A model generated the notes under the pieces. That model was not told the DNA's origin. It did not search any database and saw nothing but the letters and a program-made list of their open reading frames with translations. A stretch of DNA of 64,000 bases, taken from the NCBI GenBank assembly GCA_024707075.1, contig JANQAK010000001.1, forward strand, positions 1,448,001 to 1,512,000. The letters run 5' to 3'. Position numbers and translations under genes: made by a program. Below are positions 62,764 through 64,000 of this stretch, piece by piece (within the stretch, counting starts at the first letter, position 1; each line of letters opens with the position of its first letter). The DNA comes from Afipia sp. (GTDB lineage: Bacteria > Pseudomonadota > Alphaproteobacteria > Rhizobiales > Xanthobacteraceae).

Positions 62764-64000
62764 TTGACAGTCAGCCGGATTCAAACCTCGTCTCCTTCTA
62801 CCCCTGCAACGGCGCCCGCAGACGCCCCTGCCGTCCGCCGCTCCCTTCCGGCCGCCGCGAATCTTCTTGCGACTCTCGGTCAGGCCAGCCTGACCTGGGA
62901 CATCGCGAGCGACACCTTGCAGTGGAGCGATAACGTCGCCGATGTGCTGACTGGCATTCCGCAGGCGGCCTTGTCCAAAGCCGCCGAATTTTCGAAACTG
63001 ATCGAGCCGATGCGCGGCATCCGCAACGATGCCGTGCTGAATTCCACGGCGGTCGATACCGGGAACGGCGTGCCGTACCAGATCGAATACGGTTTGCGCG
63101 CGGGCATATCCGAGCCTGTGCTGTGGATCGATGAATGCGGCCGCTGGTTTGCCGGCCCCGATGGAAAGCCGTCCCGTGCGCAAGCCATCGTTCGCATCAA
63201 CAACGAGCGCCATGCCCGGGATGAGCAGCTTCTGAAATTATCGCAGGACGATCCGCTGACCGGCGAATTCAACCGCACGCGTCTGACCGCGGCGCTGGCT
63301 GAAGCCATCGAAGAGGCTGGCCGATTCCGCTCCTCCTTCGCCTTCATGCTGGTCGGCATCGATCATCTTGCCGCGATCAACGATGCGTTTGGATACGAAG
63401 TCGCCGACGAGGTGATCTGCGAGGTTGCGAAGCGCATTCGCGCGCGGCTGCGCGGCGGCGATGTACTCGGACGATTTTCCGGCAATAAATTCGGACTGAT
63501 CCTGAAGAACTGTTCTGTCGACGATATGAACATCGCCGCCGAGCGGTTCCTGTCCGGAATCCGCGATGAAGTGGTGCCGACCCGGTCCGGACCGGTGGCG
63601 TTGACCGCATCGATCGGCGCCATCAACGCGCTCAGGCATGCGCGCACGCTCGAGGAGGCGATGAGCCGAACCCAGGAGGCGCTCGATCTCGCCAAGGCGC
63701 GGCGGCGCGGCTCGCTGATGGTCTGGCAACCGAATATCGAGCGCGACGCCCAGCGCCGGGTCAACATCCGTGTCACTGATGAAATCGTCACCGCGCTGAA
63801 CGAACGCCGTATCGTGATGGCCTATGAGCCGGTGGTGACCGCCGGCTCGCGGCAGCCTGCGTTTCATGAATGTCTGGTGCGGATGCGCCAGGAGGATGGC
63901 GAGTATTCGCTGTCGCCGGACATCGTTCCGGTCGCAGAGAAACTCGGCCTGATCCGGCTGGTCGATCACCGGGTGCTGGAGCTGGTGGTGGCGGAACTGG
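62764..64000 (+). CDS. PAS-like / degenerate GGDEF-EAL protein, 3' end outside the window
   Basis: At least 412 codons are open to the window edge. TTG 62764 is used because GAGG (62754-62757) lies at good spacing and no ATG is in frame. Order: a Pro/Ala-rich start, a PAS-like region (about residues 35-145, SLTWDIASDTLQWSDNV), a GGDEF domain (about 160-325) and the start of an EAL domain. The GGDEF signature reads LGRFSGNKFGLIL, so the active site is lost; DPLTGEFNRTRL and FMLVGIDHLAAIND are still recognisable. The EAL motif appears as ECL in FHECLVRMRQED. It is probably a c-di-GMP binding or otherwise non-cyclase signalling protein. Confidence 0.82.
   Translation, partial: MTVSRIQTSSPSTPATAPADAPAVRRSLPAAANLLATLGQASLTWDIASDTLQWSDNVADVLTGIPQAALSKAAEFSKLIEPMRGIRNDAVLNSTAVDTGNGVPYQIEYGLRAGISEPVLWIDECGRWFAGPDGKPSRAQAIVRINNERHARDEQLLKLSQDDPLTGEFNRTRLTAALAEAIEEAGRFRSSFAFMLVGIDHLAAINDAFGYEVADEVICEVAKRIRARLRGGDVLGRFSGNKFGLILKNCSVDDMNIAAERFLSGIRDEVVPTRSGPVALTASIGAINALRHARTLEEAMSRTQEALDLAKARRRGSLMVWQPNIERDAQRRVNIRVTDEIVTALNERRIVMAYEPVVTAGSRQPAFHECLVRMRQEDGEYSLSPDIVPVAEKLGLIRLVDHRVLELVVAEL

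Noticed and set aside
1-64000. CRISPR array, prophage, complete insertion sequence, toxin-antitoxin or defence island
   Set aside because: No regularly spaced repeats, transposase, integrase or phage structural motifs were seen on either strand; the repeats present are palindromic intergenic elements.

Overview
The window is a 64 kb piece of a GC-rich alphaproteobacterial chromosome, most likely from the Bradyrhizobium / Rhodopseudomonas / Afipia / Nitrobacter group. The evidence is a RegS/RegR (RegB/RegA-type) redox two-component pair, an intracellular poly-hydroxybutyrate depolymerase with a cysteine nucleophile, a DUF3551 secreted protein, GlnD in its alphaproteobacterial form, FixK/FNR-like boxes, and several families of dispersed palindromic intergenic repeats typical of this group. 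There is no prophage, CRISPR array or complete insertion sequence. Apart from one tRNA gene, everything with a clear role is protein coding.

Layout. 1-5.8 kb: the end of an AI-2E-type permease, then a heavy-metal (Cu/Ag-type) efflux operon: a Met/Cys-rich exported protein, a YtkA-like protein, CusB and CusA. 6-12 kb: a YghU-type glutathione enzyme and a HlyD / RbbA / ABC-2 permease operon whose RbbA-like gene carries an apparent single-base frameshift. 12-15.2 kb: a LOG-family protein, a scarred region around tRNA-Arg(CCG) with a dadA remnant, two small exported c-type cytochromes and YccF. 15.3-30 kb: acyl-CoA ligase, DUF3551, DUF3095, a PAS-PAS hybrid kinase, a beta-barrel-like protein, an MBL hydrolase, a GGDEF-EAL protein, a VWA protein, MmcB, heme oxygenase and RegSR. 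30-38 kb: an ABC-2 transporter, twin long palindromes upstream of phaZ, a metallopeptidase, PBP1A, DUF1330, DUF1304 and Ogt. 38-49 kb: GlnD, an SsuA/C/B-type uptake system, OsmC, MutS and a PcaF-type thiolase. 49-64 kb: a MarR-EmrA-EmrB efflux operon with a clear operator, a broken patatin gene, Zur/Fur, EamA, IspG, NhaP, DUF1345, IspA, MtgA, L32, a broken membrane protein gene and the start of a second, degenerate GGDEF-EAL protein.

Two themes stand out beyond ordinary housekeeping content. First, five genes (rbbA-like, PBP1A, patatin, mtgA and a membrane protein) are each explained by a one-base indel in a short homopolymer or base doublet. That many in 64 kb points to sequencing or assembly error, or an unusual load of homopolymer frameshifts. 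Second, a two-hairpin repeat of about 100 bp occupies three convergent gene junctions (OsmC/MutS, PcaF/EmrB, IspG/NhaP) with nearly constant spacing of 14-15 nt to the stop codon of the leftward gene. This looks like a recruited bidirectional terminator. A different pair of long palindromes, flanked by CTAG, ends just before the phaZ ribosome-binding site.

I saw no convincing wholly new multi-gene system. The best leads are the metal-binding small protein of the cus operon, the repeats acting as regulatory parts, and the frameshifts.
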